From the NCBI GenBank assembly GCA_021202515.1, contig JAJQCW010000018.1, positions 1 through 37,135 on the forward strand: a stretch of DNA of 37,135 nucleotides. Direction: 5' to 3'. Position 1 is the stretch's first letter, and every line of letters begins with the position of its first letter. Made by a program: the position numbers and the translations under genes. The notes beneath the pieces were generated by a model that did no database searches, was not told where the DNA came from, and worked only from the letters and a program-made list of their open reading frames with translations. Below, piece by piece: positions 1 through 7,839 of this stretch. The stretch comes from Clostridiales bacterium. Lineage in GTDB: Bacteria; Bacillota; Clostridia; Oscillospirales; Oscillospiraceae.

Positions 1-115
1 GAGCGGGAGGGGCCAGACGCAGGTGGACGGAGTTGTTCTTTTCGGCGTACTCCAGCTCGGCTACGCCGTTTTCCTTCATAAAGTCAACCAGTTCCTTCAG
101 TTCATCCAGTTTCAT
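1..115 (-). CDS. accB: Acetyl-CoA carboxylase biotin carboxyl carrier protein, N-terminal fragment (cut by window edge)
   Basis: Only the first 38 codons are present; the rest lies beyond base 1. The visible N-terminus begins MKLDELKELVDFMKENGVAE and continues into a basic/acidic strand ending near LRLAPPA, which is the usual opening of the BCCP subunit before its Ala/Pro-rich linker. BCCP carries the biotin that moves CO2 from the carboxylase to the transferase site when malonyl-CoA is made. The ATG is preceded by a purine-rich AAGGAAAGGA ribosome binding site. The gene lies 142 bases downstream of fabF on the same strand, as in clostridial fab-acc operons. The biotinyl-lysine domain cannot be seen, so the call rests on the N-terminus and the context. 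Confidence 0.8.
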   Translation of the reverse strand, partial: MKLDELKELVDFMKENGVAELEYAEKNNSVHLRLAPPA

Positions 116-257
116 TGTGTACATTCCTTTCCTTGTGTGTGTAAATATAGACAGCGGTGTTGTGCGCCGCCGTTGGGACGGGATGATTCATTATCGCACA
201 CCGGAAAGCAACGGCGTGTGAACGGAAGATGAAATTCCGATGAAAAAGCGCTGAAAA

Positions 258-1490
258 TTAGATTTTCCGGAAGGCCAGGCAGCCGTTGTGACCGCCGAAG
301 CCCAGGGAGCAGGACAGCGCCAGCTCCACCTCGGCCTTGCGCGCCTGGTTGGGCACCACGTCCAGGTCGCAGTCAGGGTCGGGGACCTGATAGCCCACGG
401 TGGGGGGCACGATGCCCTGGGTCATGGCCAGAACGGAGATGACCGCCTCAGTGGCGCCCGCCGCGCCCAGCATATGGCCGGTTGCGCCCTTGGTAGAGGA
501 TACCATCAGCTTGTGGGCGGTCTCGTCGCCGAAGGCCCGCTTGATGGCCAGAGTCTCGATTTTGTCGTTCATGGGGGTGGAGGTGCCGTGGGCGTTGATA
601 TAGGTCTTTGTGGGGTCCTGGCAGCCGCCCGCTTCCTCCAGGGCCTGGGCGATGGCGTCGCCGCCGCCCTCTCCTTCGGGGTCGGGAGCGGTGATGTGGT
701 GGGCGTCGCAGGTGGAGCCGAAGCCGCAGATCTCGCAGTAGATCTTCGCGCCACGGGCCTTAGCGTGTTCATACTCCTCCAGGATCAGGGAGGCTGCGCC
801 CTCGCCCATAACGAAGCCGCCGCGTTCCTTGTCGAAGGGGATGGAGGCCCGGTCGGGGTCCTCGGAGAGGGACAGGGCCTGGCAGTTGATGAAACCCGCC
901 ACGCCCACGGGGACGATGGTGGCCTCGGTGCCGCCCGCGAACATGGCGTCGGCATAGCCGTGCTTGATGGCCCGGTAAGCCTCGCCCACGGCGTGGGTGG
1001 AGGAGGCGCAGGCGGTGGCGATGCTCATGCAGGGGCCTTTGCAGCCGTGCTTGATGGCCACGGTGCCGGCGGCGGCGTTGCCCATCATGTTGGTGATGGT
1101 GTAGGGGGAGACCCGACGGGGACCTTTTTCCATAAACTTGGTCTGTTCCTCCACCATGGTGTTCAGTCCGCCGATGCCGGAGGAGAAGTAGCAGCCCATC
1201 CGCTTGGGGTCGATGGTGCCCTCGATGCCGGAGTCCTGGGCGGCCTGGGCAGCGGCGGCCACCGCATACTGAATGTTCAGGTCATTGCGGCGGACTTCGC
1301 TGCGCCCCATATACAGCAGGGGGTTGAAATCCTTAACCTCAGCGGCCATAGTAGCCCGGAAGTCGGTCAGGTCAAAGCGGGTGATTTTGCCGATGCCGTG
1401 CTTTCCGGCGATCAGGTTCTCCCACATGGTGGGGACATCGTTGCCAATGGCGTTGACGGCGCCAAGGCCGGTGACCACAACTCGTCTCAT
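258..1490 (-). CDS. fabF: 3-oxoacyl-[acyl-carrier-protein] synthase II (KAS II)
   Basis: Condensing enzyme of type II fatty-acid synthesis: it extends acyl-ACP with malonyl-ACP in the cytosol. The 410-residue product has the normal family length. The Cys-His-His triad is visible: Cys161 in ATACASSTHA, His301 in NAHGTSTP and His339 in KGATGHMLGAAG. The start MRRVVVTGLG was chosen because AAAGGATG lies 7 bases upstream and the family begins here; the reading frame stays open further upstream but would add an unrelated tail. It follows fabG after a 167-base gap full of GC-rich hairpins, which is long for one operon. Very secure call. Confidence 0.97.
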   Translation of the reverse strand: MRRVVVTGLGAVNAIGNDVPTMWENLIAGKHGIGKITRFDLTDFRATMAAEVKDFNPLLYMGRSEVRRNDLNIQYAVAAAAQAAQDSGIEGTIDPKRMGCYFSSGIGGLNTMVEEQTKFMEKGPRRVSPYTITNMMGNAAAGTVAIKHGCKGPCMSIATACASSTHAVGEAYRAIKHGYADAMFAGGTEATIVPVGVAGFINCQALSLSEDPDRASIPFDKERGGFVMGEGAASLILEEYEHAKARGAKIYCEICGFGSTCDAHHITAPDPEGEGGGDAIAQALEEAGGCQDPTKTYINAHGTSTPMNDKIETLAIKRAFGDETAHKLMVSSTKGATGHMLGAAGATEAVISVLAMTQGIVPPTVGYQVPDPDCDLDVVPNQARKAEVELALSCSLGFGGHNGCLAFRKI

Positions 1491-1554
1491 AGTGAAACAT
1501 CCTTTCAAAATAGTAAAAAGTGCGGAAATAAAATAAAAATTTGGCGAAAACAGC

Positions 1555-1648
1555 CAGACAAACAGTGTCTGCCCACGGCGGGCCGTGGGTACACACCATC
1601 TGTCCGGCGGGGCAGGGAGACGGACAGACAAACTGCCGCACCCTGCCC
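1555..1648 (-). other. Hairpin-rich fabG-fabF intergenic segment
   Basis: The gap between fabG and fabF contains several perfect short inverted repeats: CAGACA/TGTCTG (1555-1571), CCCACGG/CCGTGGG (1572-1589, loop CGGG), CTGTCCG/CGGACAG (1600-1627) and GGGCAGGG pairing with CCCTGCCC (1641-1648). None is followed by a T-run in the direction of transcription, so they do not look like standard terminators. They could be mRNA-processing or stability hairpins, or a degenerate intergenic repeat. Confidence 0.5.
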
Positions 1649-1657
1649 GCGGGGAAA

Positions 1658-2407
1658 TTACATTGCGATGCCGCCGTCTACGCGGATGACCTCGCCGGTG
1701 ATATACTTGGCGTCGTCAGAGGCCAGGAACGCCACGCAGTTGGCGATGTCCTCGGCCTTGCCCATGTGACCCATGGGGACGGTGGCGAGCAGCGCTTTCA
1801 GGGCCTCCTGATCCATGGAGGCGGTCATGGGGGTCTCGATGGCGCCGGGGGCCACGGCGTTGCAGTTCACGCCGCGGGTGGCCAGCTCACGGGCCACGGT
1901 CTTGGTCAGGGCGATAACGCCGCCCTTGGCGGCGGTGTAGTTGGCCTGCGCCGCGTTGCCCATCAGACCGGAGACGGAGGAGATGTTGATGATCTTGCCG
2001 GACTTTTTCTTCATAAAGTTGCGATAGCAGGCTTTGATGGTGTTGAACATGGATTTCAGGTTGATGTTCAGCACCAGATCCCAGTCCTGCTCGCTCATGG
2101 CCAGCAGCACCTTGTCCCGGCAGATACCGGCGTTGTTCACCAGGATGTCCACGCCGCCCATCTCCTTGATGACGGCCTTGACGTTGGTCTGGACCGCCTC
2201 GTAGTTGGACACGTCGCAGCGCTTGAAGCTGGCGGTAACGCCCCGCTCTTCGGCGATCTTGGCGGCGGCGGCGACGCCGTCCTCCTCAGCGCACAGGTCA
2301 AAGAGCACCACGGAGGCCCCTTCCTGAGCCAGCTTGTCGGCAATGGCGAAGCCAATGCCACGGGCAGCGCCGGTGACCAGCGCGACTTTACCTTCTAATT
2401 TAGCCAT
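1658..2407 (-). CDS. fabG: 3-oxoacyl-[acyl-carrier-protein] reductase
   Basis: NADPH-dependent reduction of 3-oxoacyl-ACP to 3-hydroxyacyl-ACP. The 249-residue product is a classical short-chain dehydrogenase: TGAARGIG nucleotide-binding loop at residues 12-19, NNAG at 91-94 and the catalytic Ser144, Tyr157 and Lys161 (NISSVSG, then NYTAAKGG). The C-terminus RVDGGIAM is typical of FabG. The start MAKLEGK was chosen over a longer in-frame extension because AAAGGACG sits just upstream and the Rossmann fold begins immediately. It lies 16 bases downstream of fabD, so the two are surely cotranscribed. Very secure call. Confidence 0.97.
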   Translation of the reverse strand: MAKLEGKVALVTGAARGIGFAIADKLAQEGASVVLFDLCAEEDGVAAAAKIAEERGVTASFKRCDVSNYEAVQTNVKAVIKEMGGVDILVNNAGICRDKVLLAMSEQDWDLVLNINLKSMFNTIKACYRNFMKKKSGKIINISSVSGLMGNAAQANYTAAKGGVIALTKTVARELATRGVNCNAVAPGAIETPMTASMDQEALKALLATVPMGHMGKAEDIANCVAFLASDDAKYITGEVIRVDGGIAM

Positions 2408-2423
2408 AATTCTTCGTCCTTTC

Positions 2424-3341
2424 TCAGCCCTTGACGGCGGCAACAGCGGCCTGAAGCGTGGCGGCGTTCTCCACGTGCAGGGCGGTGACGGTGGGGTCGA
2501 TGCGTTTGATGAGGCCGGTGAGGGTGTCCCCCGGTCCCACTTCGATAAAGGTGTCCACTCCGGCGGCCACCATGTTCTCCACGATGGTCTGCCAGCGGAC
2601 GGGGTTCTCCACCTGTTTGCTCAGCAGCTCCTTGTACATCCCGTCCTCATAGGGCTGGGCGGTGACGTTGGAGTAGAGGGTGTACTTGGGGGTGCTGAAC
2701 TCCAGCGGAGCCAGCACGTCCACCAGGCCCACAGCGGCGGAGTGCATAAAGGGAGAGTGGAAGGCTCCGGCCACCTTCAAAGGAATGGCCCGGCCACCGG
2801 CGGCTTTGACGGAGGCCCGGAAGTCCGCCATGGAGGTGGACAGCCCGGCGCACGCGGTCTGGGCGGCAGAGTTGTAGTTGACGGGATAGACCTGGTCGGC
2901 CTGGGCCGCCAGCTCTTCCACCTTCTCCGGGGGCAGCTTGACCACGGCGCACATGCCGGTGCTGACCTCGTTGGAAGCCTCCTGCATCAGCTCACCCCGG
3001 CGGCAGACCAGCCGGAAAGCGTCCTCAGGAGACACCGCGCCGGAAAAGCCCAAGGCGGAAATTTCGCCCACGGAGAAGCCCGCCAGCATATCCGGCTCCA
3101 CGCCGGCCTCCAGCAGGGCGTTGGCGGCGGCCAGCTCCACCACGAACATGTCGGGTTGGGTGTTGGAGGTGATGGTCAGATCCTCCTTGGTGCCGTTGAA
3201 GCACTGGTCGGAGGTGCCGGGGCGGATGGCGTCGGCCATGTCGAACACGGCTTTGGCGGCGGGGCTGACCTGGGCCAGCTCCTGCCCCATGCCGGGGTAC
3301 TGAGCGCCCTGGCCGGAAAAAACAAACGCAATTTTACTCAT
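2424..3341 (-). CDS. fabD: Malonyl-CoA:ACP transacylase
   Basis: Transfers malonyl from CoA to ACP, feeding the condensing enzymes. The 305-residue protein starts MSKIAFVFSGQGAQ, the standard FabD opening. The nucleophile is Ser90 in GFSVGE, where the usual GHSLG elbow has Phe in place of His, a substitution seen in other family members; Arg115 (RRGELMQ) and His195 (GAFHSPFM) complete the site. The ATG was chosen over an upstream TTG because the family starts here; GGAG is 11 bases upstream, a slightly long spacing. It lies between acpP (153-base hairpin-rich gap) and fabG (16 bases). Confidence 0.96.
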   Translation of the reverse strand: MSKIAFVFSGQGAQYPGMGQELAQVSPAAKAVFDMADAIRPGTSDQCFNGTKEDLTITSNTQPDMFVVELAAANALLEAGVEPDMLAGFSVGEISALGFSGAVSPEDAFRLVCRRGELMQEASNEVSTGMCAVVKLPPEKVEELAAQADQVYPVNYNSAAQTACAGLSTSMADFRASVKAAGGRAIPLKVAGAFHSPFMHSAAVGLVDVLAPLEFSTPKYTLYSNVTAQPYEDGMYKELLSKQVENPVRWQTIVENMVAAGVDTFIEVGPGDTLTGLIKRIDPTVTALHVENAATLQAAVAAVKG

Positions 3342-3395
3342 AGATAACAACGCTCCAAACAACAGAATGGAATCAGTTTTCTTTGTGCTGCGGAA

Positions 3396-3467
3396 GGGCG
3401 GTCATGCCCGCCCGCCGCAGAGATCGGTGGGGGATGCGGTCGCCCCGGCCCACGGACAGCGTGTCCG
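3396..3467 (-). other. Hairpins between acpP and fabD
   Basis: The acpP-fabD spacer holds GGGCGG/CCGCCC (3396-3413) and a perfect CGGACA-GCG-TGTCCG hairpin (3453-3467). No T-run follows in the minus direction. In the transcript these would lie just after the acpP stop, where processing or 3' protection could raise acyl carrier protein output over the downstream enzymes; that role is inference. Confidence 0.45.
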
Positions 3468-3494
3468 CCCGCAGGCCGGGAGAGGGAGAATCGC

Positions 3495-3719
3495 TCAGCC
3501 CAGCTTGGACTCGATGAAGGAGACCAGCTCGCCGATGGTGGTGACCTTCTGGTCCAGCTCCAGCTCGGCGTCCAGCTCTTCCTCCAGCTCCATGACCATC
3601 TCGACGGTCTCCAGGGAGTCGATGCCCAGGGACTCGAAGGTGGTCTCAGGGGTCAGCTCAGAGGCGTCGCGGCCAGTGTGGTCAGCCAGAACAGCGGCAA
3701 CCTTAGCAAAAATATCCAT
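3495..3719 (-). CDS. acpP: Acyl carrier protein
   Basis: Small acidic carrier (74 residues) that holds growing acyl chains on a 4'-phosphopantetheine arm. The attachment Ser35 lies in GIDSLETVEM, the standard motif, and the rest is the expected acidic helix bundle. The start ATG has a strong GGAGGAC ribosome binding site 6 bases upstream. It is the first gene of the fab operon, about 75 bases downstream of the predicted transcription start. No fabH, fabK or regulator gene lies between the promoter and acpP, unlike many clostridial fab operons. Confidence 0.96.
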   Translation of the reverse strand: MDIFAKVAAVLADHTGRDASELTPETTFESLGIDSLETVEMVMELEEELDAELELDQKVTTIGELVSFIESKLG

Positions 3720-3800
3720 TGTTTTGTCCTCCAGAAAAATAGATTTGTTAAAAAATGGCGACGGATGTTTTTTGGGAAAGAAAAGAATCCATCAAAAATA

Positions 3801-3829
3801 ATCATAGCGGACATCCCTGTATTTGTCAA
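3801..3829 (-). promoter_or_regulatory. Sigma-70 type promoter of the acpP-fab operon
   Basis: On the minus strand TTGACA (3824-3829) and TATGAT (3801-3806) are separated by exactly 17 bases. Predicted transcription starts near 3795, leaving a 5' UTR of about 75 bases before acpP. No FapR- or FabT-like operator is obvious. Confidence 0.85.
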
Positions 3830-4008
3830 GCATGGAAGTGAGGAATTCTGAACAAAAAAGCGGCGATTTTCTAGTTTTTGTAACGATGAGATGGTGGAAT
3901 TTCCCCGAACCGGACCGACTTGAGCCGCCTTGTCCGCCCCAGGCGGAGTCGGGCGGGACGGACCGCCTGTGGTGGGCCGTCTTTCGGACAAACAGAGGCA
4001 AATGTAAC
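3830..4008. other. Intergenic region between the divergent acpP and metK promoters
   Basis: No gene is seen here. The acpP-proximal half is AT-rich. The segment 3905-3990 is GC-rich and holds a perfect TCCGCC-CCA-GGCGGA hairpin (3933-3947) with nearby partial copies of GGCGGACA-type sequence, the same core seen in the fab operon spacers. It may be a degenerate intergenic repeat. Confidence 0.4.
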
Positions 4009-4036
4009 TTGACATACGGTTGCGCGCTGATATAAT
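4009..4036 (+). promoter_or_regulatory. Sigma-70 type promoter of the metK leader
   Basis: Perfect TTGACA (4009-4014) and TATAAT (4031-4036) hexamers with a 16-base spacer. Transcription would start near 4043, just upstream of the SAM riboswitch. Confidence 0.85.
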
Positions 4037-4054
4037 AAGAGCACAACCAAACAG

Positions 4055-4151
4055 CCTTATCAAGAGTGGTGGAGGGTACGGCCCTGTGAAGCCCGGCAAC
4101 CTGCCTTGGGGCAAGGTGCCAATTCCGGCGGTTAATGATCGAAAGATGAGG
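4055..4151 (+). promoter_or_regulatory. SAM-I (S-box) riboswitch
   Basis: The conserved S-box core is clear: CTTATCAAGAGTGGTGGAGGG, then GCCCGGCAACCTGCC, GGTGCCAATTCC and the closing GATGAG. The P1 stem can be drawn as CCTTATC (4055-4061) with GATGAGG (4145-4151). S-adenosylmethionine binding stabilises P1 and favours the terminator that follows, switching off metK when SAM is abundant. Position, promoter and downstream gene all agree. Confidence 0.95.
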
Positions 4152-4165
4152 ATAGCTTCTTTCTC

Positions 4166-4193
4166 AAACGTTCCGCCATGCGGAACGTTTTTT
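4166..4193 (+). terminator. Riboswitch-controlled intrinsic terminator
   Basis: A perfect 10-bp stem AAACGTTCCG / CGGAACGTTT (4166-4175 with 4181-4190), loop CCATG, followed by T residues. It is the expression platform of the SAM-I riboswitch. Confidence 0.92.
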
Positions 4194-4274
4194 GCAACCT
4201 GCGGCTGTTTTGTTCTGTCCCGGAGGCGGGAACCGTCTCCACCCGTATCTTAGAACATAGAAAGAAGGACAACC

Positions 4275-5456
4275 ATGACAAACCGCATTTTTACCTCTGA
4301 ATCCGTCACCGAAGGTCATCCCGACAAGGTCTGCGACCAGGTCTCCGACGCGGTGCTGGACAACATCCTGGCCCAGGACCCCATGGCGCGGGTGGCCTGC
4401 GAGACCTGCACCACCACCGGCATGGTGCTGGTGATGGGCGAGATCACCACCACCGCCAAAATCGACATCCCCTCCATCGTCCGGGGGACGGTGGGGCGCA
4501 TTGGGTACGACGACCCGGCTTACGGCTTCGACGCCAACACCTGCGCGGTGTTCACTACCCTGGACAAGCAGTCCCCGGACATCGCCATGGGCGTGAACAA
4601 CTCCTATGAGTACAAGGCCGACGCCGCAGACGCCGCCGACCTCATCGGCGCGGGCGACCAGGGCATGATGTTCGGCTACGCCTGCCGGGAGACCGAGGAA
4701 CTGATGCCCGCCCCCATCGCCCTGGCCCACAACCTGACCCGCGCCCTGGCGGAACGGCGCAAGAGCGGCGCGCTGCCCTGGCTGCGTCCCGACGGCAAGA
4801 GCCAGGTCACGGTGGCCTACGACGAAAACGGCGATGTGGAGTGGTGCCCCGCCGTGGTGGTCTCCACCCAGCACGACCCGGACATCTCCATCAAGGACCT
4901 GCGGGAGGCCGTCATCGAGGAGGTCATCCGGCCCAATCTGCCCAAGCGCTGCCTGCGTCCGGAGACGAAAATCTACGTGAACCCCACCGGACGCTTTGTG
5001 GTGGGCGGCCCCGTGGGTGACTCCGGCCTGACCGGGCGGAAAATCATCGTGGACACCTACGGCGGAGCCGCTGCCCACGGCGGCGGGGCATTCTCCGGCA
5101 AGGACCCCACCAAGGTGGACCGCAGCGCGGCGTACATGGCCCGCCATGTGGCGAAAAATCTGGTGGCCGCCGGGCTGTGCAAAAAATGCCAAATCGAACT
5201 GGCCTACGCCATCGGCGTGGCCCGGCCCGTCTCTGTGCTGGTGGACAGCATGGGCACCGGCGTAGTGTCCGACGAGAAGCTGGCCCAGATCGTCAACGAG
5301 GTCTTTGACCTGCGCCCCGCCTCCATCATCTCCTATCTGGACCTGCGCCGCCCCATCTACGAGCAGACCGCCGCTTACGGTCACTTTGGCCGCCGGGATC
5401 TGGACCTGCCCTGGGAGCGCCTGAACCGGGTGGAGGAATTGAAGGACCGGGTGTGA
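4275..5456 (+). CDS. metK: S-adenosylmethionine synthetase
   Basis: Makes S-adenosylmethionine from methionine and ATP. The 393-residue product has the family signatures [14 protein letters not shown] (ATP/Mg site with His15 and Asp17), [12 protein letters not shown], and the phosphate loop [19 protein letters not shown]. Length is normal. AAGAAGGAC precedes the ATG. It is a single-gene unit controlled by the SAM-I riboswitch and closed by its own terminator. Very secure. Confidence 0.98.
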   Translation: MTNRIFTSESVTEGHPDKVCDQVSDAVLDNILAQDPMARVACETCTTTGMVLVMGEITTTAKIDIPSIVRGTVGRIGYDDPAYGFDANTCAVFTTLDKQSPDIAMGVNNSYEYKADAADAADLIGAGDQGMMFGYACRETEELMPAPIALAHNLTRALAERRKSGALPWLRPDGKSQVTVAYDENGDVEWCPAVVVSTQHDPDISIKDLREAVIEEVIRPNLPKRCLRPETKIYVNPTGRFVVGGPVGDSGLTGRKIIVDTYGGAAAHGGGAFSGKDPTKVDRSAAYMARHVAKNLVAAGLCKKCQIELAYAIGVARPVSVLVDSMGTGVVSDEKLAQIVNEVFDLRPASIISYLDLRRPIYEQTAAYGHFGRRDLDLPWERLNRVEELKDRV

Positions 5457-5498
5457 TTTCGGGTATCCGGCAAGCAAACAACAGATAAATGACTTTTC

Positions 5499-5527
5499 GG
5501 GGGACCGCTGCGGCGGTCCCCCTTTTT
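5499..5527 (+). terminator. Intrinsic terminator of metK
   Basis: A 10-bp GC-rich stem GGGGGACCGC / GCGGTCCCCC with loop TGCG, followed by TTTTT. Confidence 0.93.
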
Positions 5528-5558
5528 GCCTCAAACTGACCTTAATAAAAAGTCCAAA

Positions 5559-5595
5559 ACTGGCACTGTAAATCAGGCCAATTCTCTGCTATGCT
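5559..5595 (+). promoter_or_regulatory. Candidate pdxST promoter with an activator-type box
   Basis: A -10-like TATGCT (5590-5595) has no good -35 hexamer, which would suit an activated promoter. Upstream lies ACTGGCACTGT (5559-5569), preceded by an AAAAAG tract. A near copy, ACTGGAACTGT after AAAAAG, lies upstream of the RNA at the right end of the window. The shape recalls PdxR (MocR/GntR-type) boxes before pdxST in other Gram-positives, but I cannot confirm the motif. Confidence 0.35.
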
Positions 5596-5602
5596 TACAC
5601 CA

Positions 5603-5624
5603 TCCCACAGGGGCCCCTGTGGGA
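5603..5624. repeat. 22-base perfect palindrome in the pdxS leader
   Basis: Bases 5603-5613 (TCCCACAGGGG) are exactly the reverse complement of 5614-5624 (CCCCTGTGGGA), with no spacer. It lies between the candidate -10 and the pdxS start. A zero-loop palindrome suits a dimeric DNA-binding protein better than a terminator, and no T-run follows directly. Confidence 0.85.
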
Positions 5625-5683
5625 GAAAATCCATCCAAATGGTGTCTTTTATATACCAATATACCTCATGGGAGTGATAGGAA

Positions 5684-6559
5684 ATGGAAAAAAGCAGATA
5701 TGAGCTGAACAAGGAGCTGGCCCAGATGCTCAAGGGCGGCGTTATCATGGACGTGACCACCCCGGAGCAGGCCAAAATCGCGGAGGACGCGGGGGCCTGC
5801 GCGGTGATGGCGCTGGAGCGCATCCCGGCGGACATCCGCGCCGCCGGAGGCGTCTCCCGCATGAGCGACCCGGCCATGATAAAGGGCATCCAGGAGGCGG
5901 TGACTATCCCGGTTATGGCAAAGTGCCGCATTGGGCACTTCGTAGAGGCCCAGATTCTGGAAGCCATCGAAATCGACTATATCGACGAGAGCGAGGTCCT
6001 CTCCCCTGCCGACGACGTGTATCACATCGACAAGACCCGGTTCAAGGTCCCCTTTGTCTGCGGAGCGCGGGATTTGGGCGAGGCCCTGCGGCGCATTGCC
6101 GAGGGCGCGTCCATGATCCGAACCAAGGGCGAGCCGGGCACCGGCGATGTGGTGCAGGCGGTGCGGCATATGCGGGCCATGAACGCGGAAATTCGCCGGG
6201 TGCAGAACCTGCGGGAGGATGAGTTGTACGAGGCGGCCAAGAACCTGCAAGTCCCTGTGGAGTTGCTGCGGTACGTCCACGAGAACGGCAAGCTGCCGGT
6301 GGTCAATTTCGCCGCCGGAGGCGTGGCGACTCCGGCAGACGCGGCGCTGATGATGCAGTTGGGAGCCGAGGGCGTGTTTGTCGGCTCCGGCATCTTCAAG
6401 TCCGGCAACCCCGCCAAACGTGCGGCGGCCATCGTTCAGGCCGTGACCAACTACACCGACGCCAAGCGCATTGCGGAGTTGTCCGCCGGACTGGGCGAGG
6501 CCATGGTGGGCATCAACGAGGACGAAATCGCCCTGCTGATGGCCGAGCGGGGAAAATAA
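5684..6559 (+). CDS. pdxS: Pyridoxal 5'-phosphate synthase lyase subunit
   Basis: Synthase subunit (Pdx1) of the deoxyxylulose-independent vitamin B6 route: it builds PLP from ribose 5-phosphate, glyceraldehyde 3-phosphate and ammonia supplied by PdxT. The 291-residue barrel shows Asp23 (VIMDVTT), the substrate-binding Lys80 ([10 protein letters not shown]) and Lys148 ([10 protein letters not shown]). A GGGAGTGATAGGAA region serves as ribosome binding site. pdxT follows after 3 bases. Length and sequence are typical. Confidence 0.97.
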   Translation: MEKSRYELNKELAQMLKGGVIMDVTTPEQAKIAEDAGACAVMALERIPADIRAAGGVSRMSDPAMIKGIQEAVTIPVMAKCRIGHFVEAQILEAIEIDYIDESEVLSPADDVYHIDKTRFKVPFVCGARDLGEALRRIAEGASMIRTKGEPGTGDVVQAVRHMRAMNAEIRRVQNLREDELYEAAKNLQVPVELLRYVHENGKLPVVNFAAGGVATPADAALMMQLGAEGVFVGSGIFKSGNPAKRAAAIVQAVTNYTDAKRIAELSAGLGEAMVGINEDEIALLMAERGK

Positions 6560-6562
6560 GCA

Positions 6563-7129
6563 ATGGCGATCGGTATCCTGGCGCTCCAGGGCGCGTTCGC
6601 GGAACACGGGGCCATGTTGGACCGGCTGGGGGCGGAACACTTTGAAATTCGCCAGCGGCGGGACCTGGAACGCCCCATGAGCGGTTTGATTCTCCCCGGC
6701 GGGGAGAGCACCGTTATGAACAAACTGCTCCGGGAGCTGGACCTGTACCAGCCGCTGAAAACCATGATTCAGGAGGGTCTGCCGGTGCTGGGCACCTGCG
6801 CCGGGCTGATTCTGCTGGCCCAATCCGTGGAGGGCGGTCAGCCCTGCTTCGGCACCATGGACGTCCGGGCGGTGCGCAACGCCTACGGGCGGCAGTTGGG
6901 CAGCTTTTCCGGGGAGGCCCCCTTCGCCGGGGGCGGGAGCATCCCGCTGGTGTTTATCCGCGCCCCGTACATTGCGGCGGTGGGGCCGGAGGCGGAGCCG
7001 CTGGCCCAGGTGGACGGGCGCATCGTCGCCGCCCAGCAGGGCAATCAAATCGCCACGGCCTTCCACCCGGAGTTGACCGATGATTTGACGGTACATCGGA
7101 GATTGTTAGCTCTTGCTGTTAGCTGTTAG
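6563..7129 (+). CDS. pdxT: Pyridoxal 5'-phosphate synthase glutaminase subunit
   Basis: Class I glutamine amidotransferase (Pdx2) that releases ammonia for PdxS. The 188-residue product shows the oxyanion region LPGGEST, nucleophile Cys79 (GTCAGL) and the His168/Glu170 pair (AFHPELTDD). Translation starts 3 bases after pdxS, with GGGGAAAA inside the pdxS end as ribosome binding site. The last residues (about LLALAVSC) are encoded by a heptamer repeat array that also supplies the stop, so the normal C-terminal helix is shortened or replaced. The catalytic residues are intact. Confidence 0.95.
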   Translation: MAIGILALQGAFAEHGAMLDRLGAEHFEIRQRRDLERPMSGLILPGGESTVMNKLLRELDLYQPLKTMIQEGLPVLGTCAGLILLAQSVEGGQPCFGTMDVRAVRNAYGRQLGSFSGEAPFAGGGSIPLVFIRAPYIAAVGPEAEPLAQVDGRIVAAQQGNQIATAFHPELTDDLTVHRRLLALAVSC

Positions 7130-7130
7130 T
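7104..7130. repeat. TGTTAGC-type heptamer array overlapping the pdxT 3' end
   Basis: Tandem units TGTTAGC, TCTTGC (one base short), TGTTAGC and TGTTAGT cover the last codons and stop of pdxT. The same unit type forms the inverted-repeat element after mrdA at 30708-30812. Only one arm is seen here. Confidence 0.7.
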
Positions 7131-7224
7131 GGGCGAGCGGTTGCCGTTTCGTCAGCACTTTTGCCCAGAGTAATACAACTTTTTCACACGGAACCACGAT
7201 TTATCGAGAAAAGAGGAACCAACG

Positions 7225-7824
7225 ATGAAACAAAACAAAGTATACCGGCTGGCGCTGGTGGGCCTGTTCGCGGCCCTGAGTTATGTGGTCTTTACCTTTT
7301 TGCAGGTGAAAATCTCCCTCCCCGGCGGCGACGCCACCTCCATCCACCTGGGCAACGCTGTGGTGGTGCTGGGCGCGCTGTTGCTGGGTGGCCCCCTGGG
7401 TGGCCTGGCCGGGGCCATCGGCATGAGCATCGGCGACCTGCTGGACCCCATTTATATCCTTTACGTTCCCAAAACCTTTATCTTGAAGTTGTGCATCGGC
7501 CTGATTGCCGGGGGCGTGGCCCACGGCCTGGGCAAAATCAACCGGCAGACCGACCAAAAGAAGATTTTCGGCTGGGTGCTGGCCGCCGCCATTGCGGGGC
7601 TGGCCTTCAACGTGGTGTTTGACCCGCTGCTGGGCTACTACTACAAGCTGCTGATTCTGGGCAAGCCAGCCGCCGACCTGACCCTGGCCTGGAACATCGG
7701 CGCGACCTCCATCAACGCCGTCATTTCCACCGTGGTCTCCGTGCTGGTGTACACCCTGCTCCGGCCTGCCCTGACCAAGGCCGGGGTCATGCGGCAGATT
7801 TGGGGAGACAAGTTCACCGCGTGA
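7225..7824 (+). CDS. ECF transporter S component, probably for a vitamin B6 precursor
   Basis: A 199-residue, very hydrophobic protein with about six membrane segments. The first helix (LALVGLFAALSYVVFTFL) and the short loop with PGGDATSIHLGNAV match the substrate-binding S components of energy-coupling factor transporters (the DUF1393/PF07155-like group), which use a shared EcfAA'T module encoded elsewhere. AGAGGAACC lies before the ATG. It sits 95 bases downstream of pdxT on the same strand, so a pyridoxine-type substrate (a PdxU-like role) is a reasonable inference; the sequence alone does not fix the substrate. Confidence 0.8.
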   Translation: MKQNKVYRLALVGLFAALSYVVFTFLQVKISLPGGDATSIHLGNAVVVLGALLLGGPLGGLAGAIGMSIGDLLDPIYILYVPKTFILKLCIGLIAGGVAHGLGKINRQTDQKKIFGWVLAAAIAGLAFNVVFDPLLGYYYKLLILGKPAADLTLAWNIGATSINAVISTVVSVLVYTLLRPALTKAGVMRQIWGDKFTA

Positions 7825-7839
7825 GCAGTTGAAACAAGC

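Noticed and set aside
116-257. Terminator between fabF and accB (CACAC...GTGTG around 197-220)
   Set aside because: Weak 5-bp stem with a bulge and no T-run; not enough to call.
288-1769. Long open frame (493 codons) on the strand opposite fabF
   Set aside because: Antisense shadow of GC-rich coding DNA: composition dominated by Gly, Ala, His and Val, no family pattern, and the other strand is unquestionable fabF. The same holds for long antisense frames over metK, pdxST, purB, the U32 gene and the AI-2E gene.
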